Positions 10,168 to 20,600 of a stretch of 64,000 nucleotides of DNA are shown here, one piece after another (within the stretch, counting starts at the first letter, position 1; each line of letters begins with the position of its first letter). The notes beneath the pieces were generated by a model. It worked only from the letters and a program-made list of their open reading frames with translations. It did no database searches and was not told the origin of the DNA. The DNA comes from Opitutia bacterium (GTDB lineage: Bacteria > Verrucomicrobiota > Verrucomicrobiia > Opitutales > Opitutaceae). The translations under genes were made by a program, and so were the position numbers. The stretch spans positions 169,975 through 233,974 of the forward strand of contig PLOH01000148.1 in assembly GCA_003142955.1 (NCBI GenBank), given 5' to 3'.

Positions 10168-11055
10168 TCACCTTGGCGCGGTTGTAGGGGATTCCACCGT
10201 GGATGGTTTGAGGAAACCGCGATCACCGAGCCAATCTGCCATGCGCTGCGGCCAGTCTCTTACGGCCGCGAACGACGAACGCTCGCCCATGTTGAACCCG
10301 TGTTTGCCCTGGGGCAGGAAGTGGGCTTCGACCGAAACCCGGGCAGCGCGGAATTCCCGGAGCAGGTCCATCGTCACTTGATCGCAGCCATACTCGTCGT
10401 CATTGGCGCAAAGGAGAAAGGCTGGCGGGGCGTCGGCTGGGATTGTCTTTGGCGCCTGGGCTCCTCCGGGATAGACCAGCATCTCGAAATCTGGGCGTCC
10501 GTTGACGCGGTCGACGGGATCGACGGCCTTGGGATCGCCTTCGCCCTTGTCGAAAGCAACCATCATGACCACAGCACCGCCCACCGAGAATCCGAGGATA
10601 CCAATGCGGTGGGGATCAATCTGGAATTCAATTGCTCGGCTTCGCACCAACCTCATGGCGCGGTAGGCGTCCTCGCGGACATTGGCCATGGTGTACGGTG
10701 AATGCTCCTCACCGGGCAGCCGATATTTCAGGACAAATACAGTGACCCCGAGAGTATTCAGGAATTTGGCAACATCCTTTCCCTCGCTGTTGAAGACCAA
10801 GGCGTGAAATCCTCCACCCGGAGCAACGACCAGGGCGCAACCGTTCGCCTTGCCCACAGGCGGCCGAAATACCGTAATCGATGGATTGTGGATGTTGCGC
10901 ACCCACCAATCCTGCGCCTGTTCCGGCTCATCCATGCGACTTTCGAAACCCGGCGCGCCAGCTTCCCACAGATGGATGATCTGCGGCCCTGATTGGGCAA
11001 GAGCGGTCAGCGGCAGCCAAAGAGCAAACAGAACTCGGTGAATGCAAATGTTCAT
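10168..11055 (-). CDS. Secreted alpha/beta hydrolase (esterase/acetyl-xylan-esterase-like)
   Basis: Signal peptide from MNICIHRV; VVAPGGGFHAL, ILGFSVGGAV, HGFNMG motifs. Confidence 0.85.
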   Translation of the reverse strand: MNICIHRVLFALWLPLTALAQSGPQIIHLWEAGAPGFESRMDEPEQAQDWWVRNIHNPSITVFRPPVGKANGCALVVAPGGGFHALVFNSEGKDVAKFLNTLGVTVFVLKYRLPGEEHSPYTMANVREDAYRAMRLVRSRAIEFQIDPHRIGILGFSVGGAVVMMVAFDKGEGDPKAVDPVDRVNGRPDFEMLVYPGGAQAPKTIPADAPPAFLLCANDDEYGCDQVTMDLLREFRAARVSVEAHFLPQGKHGFNMGERSSFAAVRDWPQRMADWLGDRGFLKPSTVESPTTAPR

Positions 11056-11373
11056 GACAAGATCGGGGCCATTGAGATAAAAAACACGCAACAGAGCTGG
11101 AAAGGGAAAACCGAACAATCATATGCCACGACGGGCTAGCCATTCCACCAGTGAATGGTGCCGTTCGTATAAAGGCAGTTCATGGGAGGGGGAAACCTGG
11201 AAACGTCATCGACGATTCGAATCCCCGCAGAGAAGGATTCCGAGAGCGAAGCCGATCCAGCCGACGGATTCGGGAAACATTACGTCTGGAAAGGGCGGAT
11301 AACCACGTGCCCGAGGCGACCCTATGCGGGCCCCATGGGATGTCGCCTCCGTGGAGCCTGGCGGCCCGATTCC

Positions 11374-12885
11374 TCACTCGGGAAGGCGGATGCAGTAAAT
11401 CTGCAACGAACTCCCCTCGAGGAAGTGCAAGTTCGATATCGCCAAGAGCAGATTCACCTTTGCTTGCAGTTCGCTGAGGCGGGCCGTTTCAAGAGTGTTC
11501 TGGGATTGCAGCACCAAGTAGCTTGTCGCGAGACCGGCGCTGAATTGCGCATTCGTCAGCTCGTATGCTTTTGCCGCGTACTTCGTGTTTTCCGCGGAGG
11601 CGCGCACGCTTTCGATGTTCGTCGCGACCCCGCGGACGGCGGATCGGACGCTGACCACAAGGTTCTGATCCACCTGGTCGTACACCACTTCTTGGCTGCG
11701 CTGCTGCGACAGTGCCTGATAATAAAGAGCCTTGTTGGCCCGCATTCCCCACGGAAAGCTCAGCGTCACTCCGGCGTTCCAGCTATACCCATTCCAGCTG
11801 CCGGTCACCGATTGGCCGGCAGTCGCCGCGAAGGAATCATATCCCAGTCCGCCATTGAGGTTCAACTCCGGCAGCGTGTTGCGCTTGGCCTTCAGCGCAG
11901 AGAGCTTGTACTGGGCGATTGTCGCTTGGGCCACGGCGAGGTTTGGCCCATTGTCCCGGGCGAGCTTGTACGACCGGTCGAATAAGACGTCGGGTTCGCC
12001 AACGACCGGAAATTCAACGATGCCAACCGTGGTGGCAAACGCGCGGTCGCCGAGTAACTGCAGAAGGCTGTCCTCACTGTTCTGGACGGCCTGTTTGTCG
12101 AGAATGAGTTGATTCTGCGCGGCGGCCACGCCCGCCCGCGCGTTCACGACATCGACGTCTGTAATGGTCCCGGCTTGCCGCTTGTTTGTATTATCATCCA
12201 GAAGCTGCTGCGCCTGTTTGAGCTGTTCCTCCTGCACTTTGTATTGCTCACGCTGATACAGCAGGTTGAAGTAGGTGGTCTCCACGTTGAGAATCATCGT
12301 GAGGATGGTGCTCTTGAAGTTCAGGTTGGAAATCCTCACCCCGAACCTGGCGCTTTCAATCGCCGCGCGGCTGTAGTCGGTCCCCGCGCCCTGTAGGAGC
12401 GGCTGGGCCACGGAAATCGAGACGGCGCCCCCATAGGAGGGATTGGGCGGGGCGTAAGCGGGGTTGAAATCGGACCGAACAAGGCTGTAGTTCAGCGCGA
12501 GCGTTCCGCCGGTGGTCAACGTGTCGTTCAACGAGAATGCGGCCGTCTGGTAGGCGGAATAGGGGAAACTGAACTCAACCTGGTTTGCCGCCTGCTGAGT
12601 CACTTGTTTGTTTGCGCTGAATCCGAAAACCGGCTCAAAGACGGCCTGCTGAACCGTGACGGCGTCGACCGCCTCGTCCACGGTGAAGTGTTGTATCCGG
12701 ACGGTGAAATTCCGGCCCAGGGCAATGCCGATGCAGCCCTGCAGCGTCACTGGCCCGGACAGATCAATGGATGGCTGCCGGTTGCCAAAAGCCGGCGCAG
12801 GAGCGGGGCTTTCCGAGGCGAATCCGTTTAAAGTGGTCATGAGGCAAAGCAGCGCGAATCCCGCGCGAACAATGGATTTTGGCAT
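11374..12885 (-). CDS. TolC family outer membrane efflux protein
   Basis: Signal peptide; VAQPLLQGAGTDYSRAAIESAR; coiled-coil repeats (LKQAQQLLDDNTNKRQAGTITDVDVVNARAGVAAAQNQLI). Confidence 0.9.
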   Translation of the reverse strand: MPKSIVRAGFALLCLMTTLNGFASESPAPAPAFGNRQPSIDLSGPVTLQGCIGIALGRNFTVRIQHFTVDEAVDAVTVQQAVFEPVFGFSANKQVTQQAANQVEFSFPYSAYQTAAFSLNDTLTTGGTLALNYSLVRSDFNPAYAPPNPSYGGAVSISVAQPLLQGAGTDYSRAAIESARFGVRISNLNFKSTILTMILNVETTYFNLLYQREQYKVQEEQLKQAQQLLDDNTNKRQAGTITDVDVVNARAGVAAAQNQLILDKQAVQNSEDSLLQLLGDRAFATTVGIVEFPVVGEPDVLFDRSYKLARDNGPNLAVAQATIAQYKLSALKAKRNTLPELNLNGGLGYDSFAATAGQSVTGSWNGYSWNAGVTLSFPWGMRANKALYYQALSQQRSQEVVYDQVDQNLVVSVRSAVRGVATNIESVRASAENTKYAAKAYELTNAQFSAGLATSYLVLQSQNTLETARLSELQAKVNLLLAISNLHFLEGSSLQIYCIRLPE

Positions 12886-13411
12886 GGCAAAGAATGATAG
12901 GGCGGTTAGGCGGTGTCTTCACACCTCGCTAGTAATCCAATTGATTATGGCTGCGAGCTATGCGAAGCCGAGAAAGAAGACGGCCTGCTTTTCGGATCTC
13001 GTCGCGATGCGGCAGCCACGTTTGAGGCGGCGAAAAATCCTCGACCGCAGGGCGGTGGCGAGCGAGGCGGCGGCTAAAATTGTATGGGCGGCAATGCTGC
13101 ATCACATATTGAGCTCTTTGATTGGCGCAAACAATCCGCATATGAGATACCAGATGCTCACGGTGAGGAGCAAATTAAAGCGAAGGCCTCTGAGTAGCGC
13201 AAGGTCAGCTGGCGCAGGTAGTCGCACGGCGAATATTGCCCACGTATTATCCACCCACGCACGAAGGGGCGGCCCCAGAGGACGGACGATTGGCTGCGCT
13301 AATCTCACGGCAGTGATGACGCCGGACGGCGAAGCCAGGTAAAGGTGATCACCGTCGGGGGGAACAAGAATCTTTCTGGGGCAGTCAACACTCCTGCCTT
13401 GGCTTCTGCGC

Positions 13412-13790
13412 TTGAGCTCATTTGTTAGAATTTTCAGAGAAGCCAATGGCCTTATGAAATACGCCCTCCGGCAGCTGGCCAAGAACCCGGGATTTACCGT
13501 TGTGGCTCTCGCCACGCTTGCGCTTGGGATCGGCGTCAATACGACGGCATTCACCGCGTTGAACCGGCTACTGCTGCAGGCGTTGCCGTTCCGCGACCTG
13601 GCTACCGGGACGGCGCTTGGTATCGCGTCGCCGCGCGGCTCAAACCGGGGGTGACTCTCCAGCAGGCCCAAACCGAGATGACTGCGATGGCCCTCCGGAT
13701 GGCCCACGATTTTCCGAAAACGAACAACGGCCGCAAAGAACCGATTACGGGCGATCTTCCGATCCCAAGCTGCGGACCATGGTTTGCCGG
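13412..13790 (+). pseudogene. Remnant of an ADOP/MacB-type ABC transporter permease
   Basis: MKYALRQLAKNPGFTVVALATLALGIGVNTTAFTALNRLLLQALPFRD, then after an apparent deletion and in another frame RDGAWYRVAARLKPGVTLQQAQTEMTAMALRMAHDFPKTN; remainder missing. Confidence 0.75.
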
Positions 13791-13830
13791 GAGCCCAGAA
13801 TGCCGTCCTTACCGAGAAGAGTTGGGGTGG

Positions 13831-13900
13831 GGCTGTAACGCCGCGGACAATAGCGCCTACAACCACGCGGCTTGCGCTGCGCCCGCACCAGTGGTTGTAG
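13831..13900. repeat. REP-like palindromic element (candidate)
   Basis: Perfect 10-bp inverted repeat CTACAACCAC (13857-13866) / GTGGTTGTAG (13891-13900), preceded by GGCTGTAACGCCGCGGACAATAGCG. Confidence 0.35.
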
Positions 13901-14084
13901 TCAACCATTTCGGCCTGGCCTACAGTACCCACCGTCGATGCCGCGGATTTTAAGATCCTGCCATCATGCGGGTTATCATACCCGCCGACAAACTGGCACA
14001 CGGGGTGCAATTAGATGATCTAACAAGTCGTTCCATTTGCCCCGATGTTGCCCATTCCACATGTCCGCATAACGTGAGTCATTA

Positions 14085-15341
14085 ATGAAGGTTGATCAAA
14101 CAATGAAAACTCCAACGCGAATCCATCACCCGGCCGTCCTCTCCGGCTCGTTTTTGATCCTGCTCGTCTTTTTTGTCGTCGCGTCGTCTCGGTCCGCTGC
14201 TGCAGCGGAAGCAACCGTCACGGAACCCAAGACCCACACCCTCTTTATGGGGGCCGATTTCGATCTCCAGGTGAACGGCGAATTTTGCCGCGTGCAGGAT
14301 GTCTCGGGAGATTCCTTCGTCGTCAGTGCCAAAGGGAGCGAGCGTCCCATCACCATGGGCAAAGGCACGTTGAACATCAAGGTCCAGGATTCGCTCAAGC
14401 TCACCGAAGCCTCCGCCACGATCGCCAAGCTCAAGGGTGAACGGGCGTATACGCCGGCGAATGATCCCACGAAGAGATTCATGAACCAGCAACCGGGGAC
14501 GAACGGTGAAGACATGGCTGGCATGGCGTCAGGTTCGGTGGTCGACGCTACACCCGGGCTCGGGGCGGCTTCCCAAGCTGCTGGCCCTGGCAGCCATCCT
14601 GAGGCGGTTGCGGCCGCGCGGGCAGCGGTGAATAGCCAAGCATCCGCCACCTTGAACTCTCAGAGTTTCTCCGAAGCCAACAATATTGGAAACTATGTCG
14701 GCCAAATGCAGCGCGAACTGGCGCTGGAGCTCTTCGATGCCATGGAGGTGACGTTCGCGGTGTCCTCCGAAAAACCGCTGACCAGGCCCTACGTGGTGAT
14801 TGTCGCCCGTTATCATGAAAAGGACGCCACTCCGGGCAAGGTCCGAAACTGGATCTTCGCCAAGGCTCTGGCCCCGATCGGCAGCAAGCCGCAGAAAGTC
14901 CACATCTTGCAGGGAGGATTCCCTCCGGGTTTCGTTATTGAGGGCTTCAAGATTCATCTCTTTGACCGCGGTCAGGAGCTGGCGACCAACGTGGCGGAGA
15001 AGAGAGTGGAGCTGACGTACAACGACGCGTTCCGGTACTTCCTGATCGACTATATCAGCGGCCACAAGGGCGCGAGCCTCCCGGCCGCGCCGGTCATGGG
15101 CCAGCTCCCCGCTGGTTGGCACACCCGATTGACGCCCGACCAGCTCACCCAGTCCTGTTTTGTCAAGGTCTCCAAAGACGGTCTGCCGCTCGGCGCCTAC
15201 GCGGACGAAGCCTGTTCGCAGTCGGTGGCCGATCCGTACCTGCAATCCGTCGTCAAGGAAATCCGCTTCGCGCCCACGCTCGACAAAGGCAAGGCCGTGG
15301 CAGGAACGGCGAAGCTGCGCCTTGGCGATATCCGAATCTAA
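14085..15341 (+). CDS. Secreted protein of unknown function
   Basis: 418 aa with an N-terminal signal sequence; no family recognised. Confidence 0.75.
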   Translation: MKVDQTMKTPTRIHHPAVLSGSFLILLVFFVVASSRSAAAAEATVTEPKTHTLFMGADFDLQVNGEFCRVQDVSGDSFVVSAKGSERPITMGKGTLNIKVQDSLKLTEASATIAKLKGERAYTPANDPTKRFMNQQPGTNGEDMAGMASGSVVDATPGLGAASQAAGPGSHPEAVAAARAAVNSQASATLNSQSFSEANNIGNYVGQMQRELALELFDAMEVTFAVSSEKPLTRPYVVIVARYHEKDATPGKVRNWIFAKALAPIGSKPQKVHILQGGFPPGFVIEGFKIHLFDRGQELATNVAEKRVELTYNDAFRYFLIDYISGHKGASLPAAPVMGQLPAGWHTRLTPDQLTQSCFVKVSKDGLPLGAYADEACSQSVADPYLQSVVKEIRFAPTLDKGKAVAGTAKLRLGDIRI

Positions 15342-15494
15342 GTTGTTGCAATTGAGGTGGGCGGCTTGTCCACAAGACGCTCTGCCCGCGTTGGGGACGA
15401 CTGAGCACCGTATATCACGGCTTGGAATAGAGTCGGTTTGCCAATACTCAGATTCATTGCAGGCTGAGGTTGATCCCTGCAATCATCCGACTCC

Positions 15495-17417
15495 ATGACG
15501 CTAAAGGCATTTCTCTTCCTGCTCGGCACGGCGGCGACCGGCCTGGGCGCAGAACAGGCGACCTACACCATCGCGGGCGGACTGACGTCCCTGATCGCCA
15601 ACGGTGTGGAAATGCCGGTGAAGGGGGGATTCGTGATCAGTTTCGCAGGTGGCGTCAGTGCGTCGATGCAGCCCCACGAACAGCGTGCGCAGGTCACGCG
15701 CGACGGACTCCACCTAAGCTGGAAGGGCTCGAACTCCTATCTCAACGGTTCGAAGTCGCAGTTCACGGCCGATTGGACCGAGTCGGACGCCGGCGTGGCG
15801 CTAAATGGTTCGGTCACGGCCGACTCGCCCTTTCCTGGCGCCCGTGCCTTCGGTTTTTCCCTGGACGCTGAGTCGGTGGACTACGTCATCGACCTGCCGC
15901 GGGCGCTGTTTGCCGGCGGCCGGCTCGAGCCCTCCGGCGGAGAGATTTCCCTGGCGCAGCCAGTCGATCCGACCTTTTTCCGCAGCTTGGTCGACCATGT
16001 CGCGCTGGTCGACGCCCAGGGCAACTGGCATTTGACGCTCGCGTTCGACCGGCCGCATCCGGTGACCGTGACCGACGTCTGGGATCCGGAGGCCGGCCGC
16101 ATTTACCGCGTGCGGATTCAGCTTCACACCGGCCCCTGGTCGATCGACGATCCTCTTAAGCTCGGCCTGGCCTTCAAACTCACTGGCACGCCGCACGCGG
16201 CGGCCGCAAAACTATCGATTGATCCGGCGCGGCCGCGTTATCCCTTCGACGGCTTTGGCGGGAATTTTCGCGTCTATCAGGAAACGCCGATCGTGGGCTA
16301 CTGCCTCGATAATCTACAGGTGTCCTGGGCCAGGATCGATTTCAATGCGATGGCTTGGGATCATGACCGCAGCGCTCCTGCGCCCAGCCCCCCATTGCTG
16401 CGCACGTTTGCGCTGATGCAGCGGATACAGCAGGCGAAGACGCCCTGGATTCTCAGCCTTTGGTTTCTGCCCGAACGGTTTTACACCGATCCCAACCAGA
16501 GTGGCTTCGGCACCTTTGGCCGCCGGATTGCGCCCGACCGCTGGCCGGAATTCCTCGACCTGCTCGGCAGCTATCTGATGTACGTCAAGAGCCATTACGG
16601 CGCAGAGCCTGATTTGTTCTCCTTCAACGAGCCGGATCTCGGCGTTTCCATCGGCTTTACTGGCGAGACCCATCGGATTGCGATCGAGCGGATCGGCGCC
16701 TACCTGGCCTCGCGCGGACTGAAGACCAAGCTGCTGCTGGGCGACACCGCCAACCCGCGCGATTCCCACCGTTTCGCCCTGCCCGCGGCCGCCGACCCGG
16801 AGGCCTTGCGCTACGTGGGCGCGGTTTCCTTCCATAGTTGGGGCGACGGGACGCCCGAGCAGTATGCCGCCTGGGGCGACCTGGCGGAGTGGGTGCACCG
16901 GCCGCTGCTGGTGGCCGAGGCCGGAGTCGACCCCGGGGCTTATCAGAATTCGGTCTACGACAGCTATTCCTACGGACTGAAGGAAGCCCGCCAGTTTCAG
17001 GAGCTCCTCCGGTACGCGCGGCCGCAGGCACTGATTTACTGGCAGTTCACCGATGACTACGCCCTGGTCCATGTCGGCCCGAATAACGTGATCGAACCGA
17101 CGCCGCGGTTCTGGCTGATGAAGCAATTCGTCAATCTCACGCCGACCAGGAGCCAGGCGGTGGCCTCGTCAAGCGATCAATCCGACGTGTTGGTCAGCGC
17201 GTTCGTCCGCGGAAATTCCGTCGCCGTGCACGTCCTCAATCTCGGTCCCGAACGCGACGCCGCAATCGCCGGACTGCCGGTCGGAACCTGGCGAACGGTG
17301 ACTTCGACGGAGGCCGCCGGCTATCAGGAGGCACTGGCGACCGTGAGTGGCGGAGCCACGCCGTGCGGGCTGCGTCTCCCGGCCCGAAGCTTGACCACCC
17401 TGGTGCGGAAGGAGTAG
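15495..17417 (+). CDS. Secreted glycoside hydrolase, clan GH-A, GH30-like
   Basis: Signal peptide; YPFDGFGGNF, SFNEPDLG (acid/base-like) and LLVAEAGVDPG (nucleophile-like). Confidence 0.7.
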   Translation: MTLKAFLFLLGTAATGLGAEQATYTIAGGLTSLIANGVEMPVKGGFVISFAGGVSASMQPHEQRAQVTRDGLHLSWKGSNSYLNGSKSQFTADWTESDAGVALNGSVTADSPFPGARAFGFSLDAESVDYVIDLPRALFAGGRLEPSGGEISLAQPVDPTFFRSLVDHVALVDAQGNWHLTLAFDRPHPVTVTDVWDPEAGRIYRVRIQLHTGPWSIDDPLKLGLAFKLTGTPHAAAAKLSIDPARPRYPFDGFGGNFRVYQETPIVGYCLDNLQVSWARIDFNAMAWDHDRSAPAPSPPLLRTFALMQRIQQAKTPWILSLWFLPERFYTDPNQSGFGTFGRRIAPDRWPEFLDLLGSYLMYVKSHYGAEPDLFSFNEPDLGVSIGFTGETHRIAIERIGAYLASRGLKTKLLLGDTANPRDSHRFALPAAADPEALRYVGAVSFHSWGDGTPEQYAAWGDLAEWVHRPLLVAEAGVDPGAYQNSVYDSYSYGLKEARQFQELLRYARPQALIYWQFTDDYALVHVGPNNVIEPTPRFWLMKQFVNLTPTRSQAVASSSDQSDVLVSAFVRGNSVAVHVLNLGPERDAAIAGLPVGTWRTVTSTEAAGYQEALATVSGGATPCGLRLPARSLTTLVRKE

Positions 17418-17428
17418 CCGCGCTTAGG

Positions 17429-17510
17429 TGGAGGGCGGACCTCCGTGTCCGCCGCGGTTACTCCTTCGCCAATGCTTCGGCGGACAGGTCGGCGGGCGCC
17501 GCGCCCTCCA
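17429..17510. repeat. REP/REPIN-like inverted element
   Basis: TGGAGGGCGGACCTCCGTGTCCGCC ... GGCGGACAGGTCGGCGGGCGCCGCGCCCTCCA. Confidence 0.6.
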
Positions 17511-17668
17511 TTTGGTCGCGGTCTACGGCTATAGTTTCTGTGAAACCGTCCGGACAATCGTGGTCGGTGCGCCAGCGCGCACGGGCCCGCGATTCTGCAG
17601 GTGGCAAATCCCGTTCGCTCGATCGAAACGTCCGGTCTTGACCGACTGGAGGCCGCATCGTCCGCGAC

Positions 17669-20600
17669 TTAAAAACCGCTGCTGGTGAACAGATCGTCGC
17701 GGAATTGGCCGTCGAGCGTGGTGAGATAGTTGTTCCAGTAGTCGAGATCCGCCTGGGCCGGCGCGGCGTTGAGGAAGGTGAAGTAGCTCAGGAATGTGCG
17801 GATCGTTGGGGAGAACCTAGCGACCGCCTCCGGCGATTCGGACAGGCCGATCAAGACCTGCCCGCAACTGGCGCCCCCATTCAGCTGCGCCACCCAGTTG
17901 GCCAGGCCGGTCGCATCCGCCTGCCGGCCGAGAACGTTCACATAAAGCGCAGAAACGTAGTCGCTGTTGCTCATCGCGCCATAAATGCCCGCAAACTCCG
18001 AGCTCGCCGCGAAGGCGTCACCTGCCGATTGCAGCGAATTGCCCGCCCGCAGGTACGCCACCCAATTGTCCAAGCCGCCGGAATCCGGCTCCCGGAGCAA
18101 AGCCCCCAGGTATAGCCGCGACACCGGAGCCACGTAGGCATTGAATTCGGCAGAAGTGAGCAGCGTCGTCACCAGGCTACCGTGCGTAACGGTTCCGGCG
18201 GTCAAGGCGCTGCTAAAGGCGCTCAGCCCCCCCGGATCTGCAGCCCGCCGCAAGAAGCCCGGGTAAACCAGCTGCACATAATCGGAGCTGGCAAGATCGG
18301 CGGGATATCCCAGGGCGAACAGAGCATCCGTCTCGTCAGAGCCCTGCAGGAAGCCCAGCCAACTCTGCAGCTCCGCCGGCGTTGGCATGCGTTTTAACAA
18401 CAAGTAGTACAGTCGAATGATCTCTACCCGGTTTGCCAGGTTGGCCTGGCCCTCGAGCGACTCCGAGATTCCAATCAGCACCGTCCCGCGCGAGCCACCG
18501 GCATTGAGATACGCCACACAGTTGGCCAGACCCGTCGCATCGGCCTGGCGCCCCAATGCGTTGATATAGATCAGCTGGACATACTGTGCATTATTTAGGC
18601 TGCCATAGTCCTGCAAAAACTCGGCGCTGCCAACGAACCCGTCACTCGCAGCCGCCAACGTGATCGCGCCGGCATGCAATGCATTAGACCAGGCCTGCAG
18701 GCCGCCAGCGTCCGGGCATCGCGCCAAGGCAGCACAGTACAGCCGGACTACCGAATCGATCTGCCGCAGGTTGTACTCGGTCGATCCGAGCAGATCGCCC
18801 AGCACATCAGCTCGCGACTCGCCGGCGGCCAAAGCGGTGCCAAAGGCGGCGGCCCCGCCGGCGTCGATCGGCCGGCCCAGAACATCGAGATAAAGCTGCT
18901 GCAGGAACGACTGGTCGGACAGGCTGAACACCGTCAGCGTCGCGGCGAAGCTCGTGGCCTCCTGATTCCCGCCATTGCTGACGACACATCGGAACTGGTC
19001 CCCGTTCATGGCCGCCGCAGTGTTGCTCACTGTCAGTGTCGCGGTGCCACCATAGGCGCTGCCCTCGGTGAGATCGGTCCAGGTGCTGCTGCCGCTGGCC
19101 AGCCGCTGCCATTGGTAGGTTAAGGTCGCGGGCGTGCCGCTGGCAGCGACACTGAAGCTCACGCTGCCGCCGGCATCCACCACCCGACTCACCGGCTGGG
19201 CCGTGATCGCCGGTACAATGGCCGCGGAACTTCCTGCGCGGATCGTATTGTCGCCGGCATCCACGACGTAGACATTGCCCGCGCTGTCCACGGCGATCGC
19301 CGCAGGCCAACGGAACAGCGCGGCGCTGCCCGTGCCGTCGGCGGAACTGGCGTGGTTGAAGAAGCCGGCGAGAGTCGTGACCACCCAATTGGTGCCTCCG
19401 CCCACGACCGTCGGCGTCACCTTGCGGATCAAGTCGTTGCCGTAATCCGCCACGTAAACATTGCCTGATCCGTCCAACGCCACGCTTGAGAATTCAGAAA
19501 AACTGGCGGCGGTGCCCGTGCCGTCCGCATAACCCCAGCTGCCTGTGCCGGCGATGGTCGTAACGACCCAATTGGCGCCGCCGCCACCGCCGGTCGGCGT
19601 GATTTTGCGAATCGCGCAGTTGTCGGTGTCAGCGACGTAGAGATCTCCCCCGCTGTCCACCGCGATGCCAGTGGGAGTGGAGAACCGGGCGGCGGTGCCC
19701 GTGCCGTCGATCAGGCCGTAGTTGCCGGCCGAGCCGGCGATGGTCGTGACGACCCAGTTGGTGGCTCCGCCCGCCACGGTCGGCGTGATTTTGCGAATCG
19801 TGTTGTTGTCGCCATCCGCAACGTAGAGATTGTCAGAGCCGTCCACCGCCACGGCCGAAGGATAGTAGAACCGGGCGGCGGTGCCGGTGCCATCGGCCGA
19901 GCCGGAGTTGGCGGCGGATCCGGCGATGGTGGTGACGACCCAGTTGGTGACTCCTCCCACCACGGTCGGCGTGATCTCGCGGATCGTGTGGTTGACGCAA
20001 TCCGCCACGAAGACATTGCCAAAGTTGTCCACCGTCAAATTATTCGGTCCGAAGAATTGCGCGTCACTGCCGGAGCCATCGGCCGAGCCGGTGCTGCCGG
20101 CGGATCCGGCGATGGTCGTGACGACCCAGTTGGTGACTCCGTTCACCACGGTTGGCGTGATCCTACGGATCGTGTTGTTGTCGGTGTCCGCGACGTAGAC
20201 ATTGCCTGCTCCGTCCACCGCCCCGCCCCAAGGATCATTAAACAGTGCTGCGCTGCCCCTGCCATCGGCCGCGCCTTGGCTGCGAGCGGAGCCGGCGAAG
20301 GTGGTGACAACGCCGGCGGGTGTCACTTTGCGGATCGTATTCATCGTGACGTCCGTGACAAAGAGATTGCCTGCGCTGTCGATTGTCTCGCCGCGGGGAT
20401 AAGAGAACTGCGCGGCGCTGCCCGCGCCGTCAGCCGCGCCATAATAGCGGGCAGAACCGGCGACAGTGGTGACGACCCAGTTGGTGACTCCGCCTGTCAC
20501 GGTTGGCGTGATCTTGCGGATCGTGCCGTTTCCGGAATCCGCAACGTAAAAATCGCCCGTGCTGTCTTCGACAATTCCCATGGGATAGTAAAACCGCGCG

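Noticed and set aside
9820-10381. Plus-strand ORFs between the omega-like and hydrolase genes
   Set aside because: No domain recognised; overlaps the conserved hydrolase on the other strand.
13102-14010. 302-aa minus-strand ORF
   Set aside because: Runs opposite the ADOP remnant and a REP-like hairpin; composition not protein-like.
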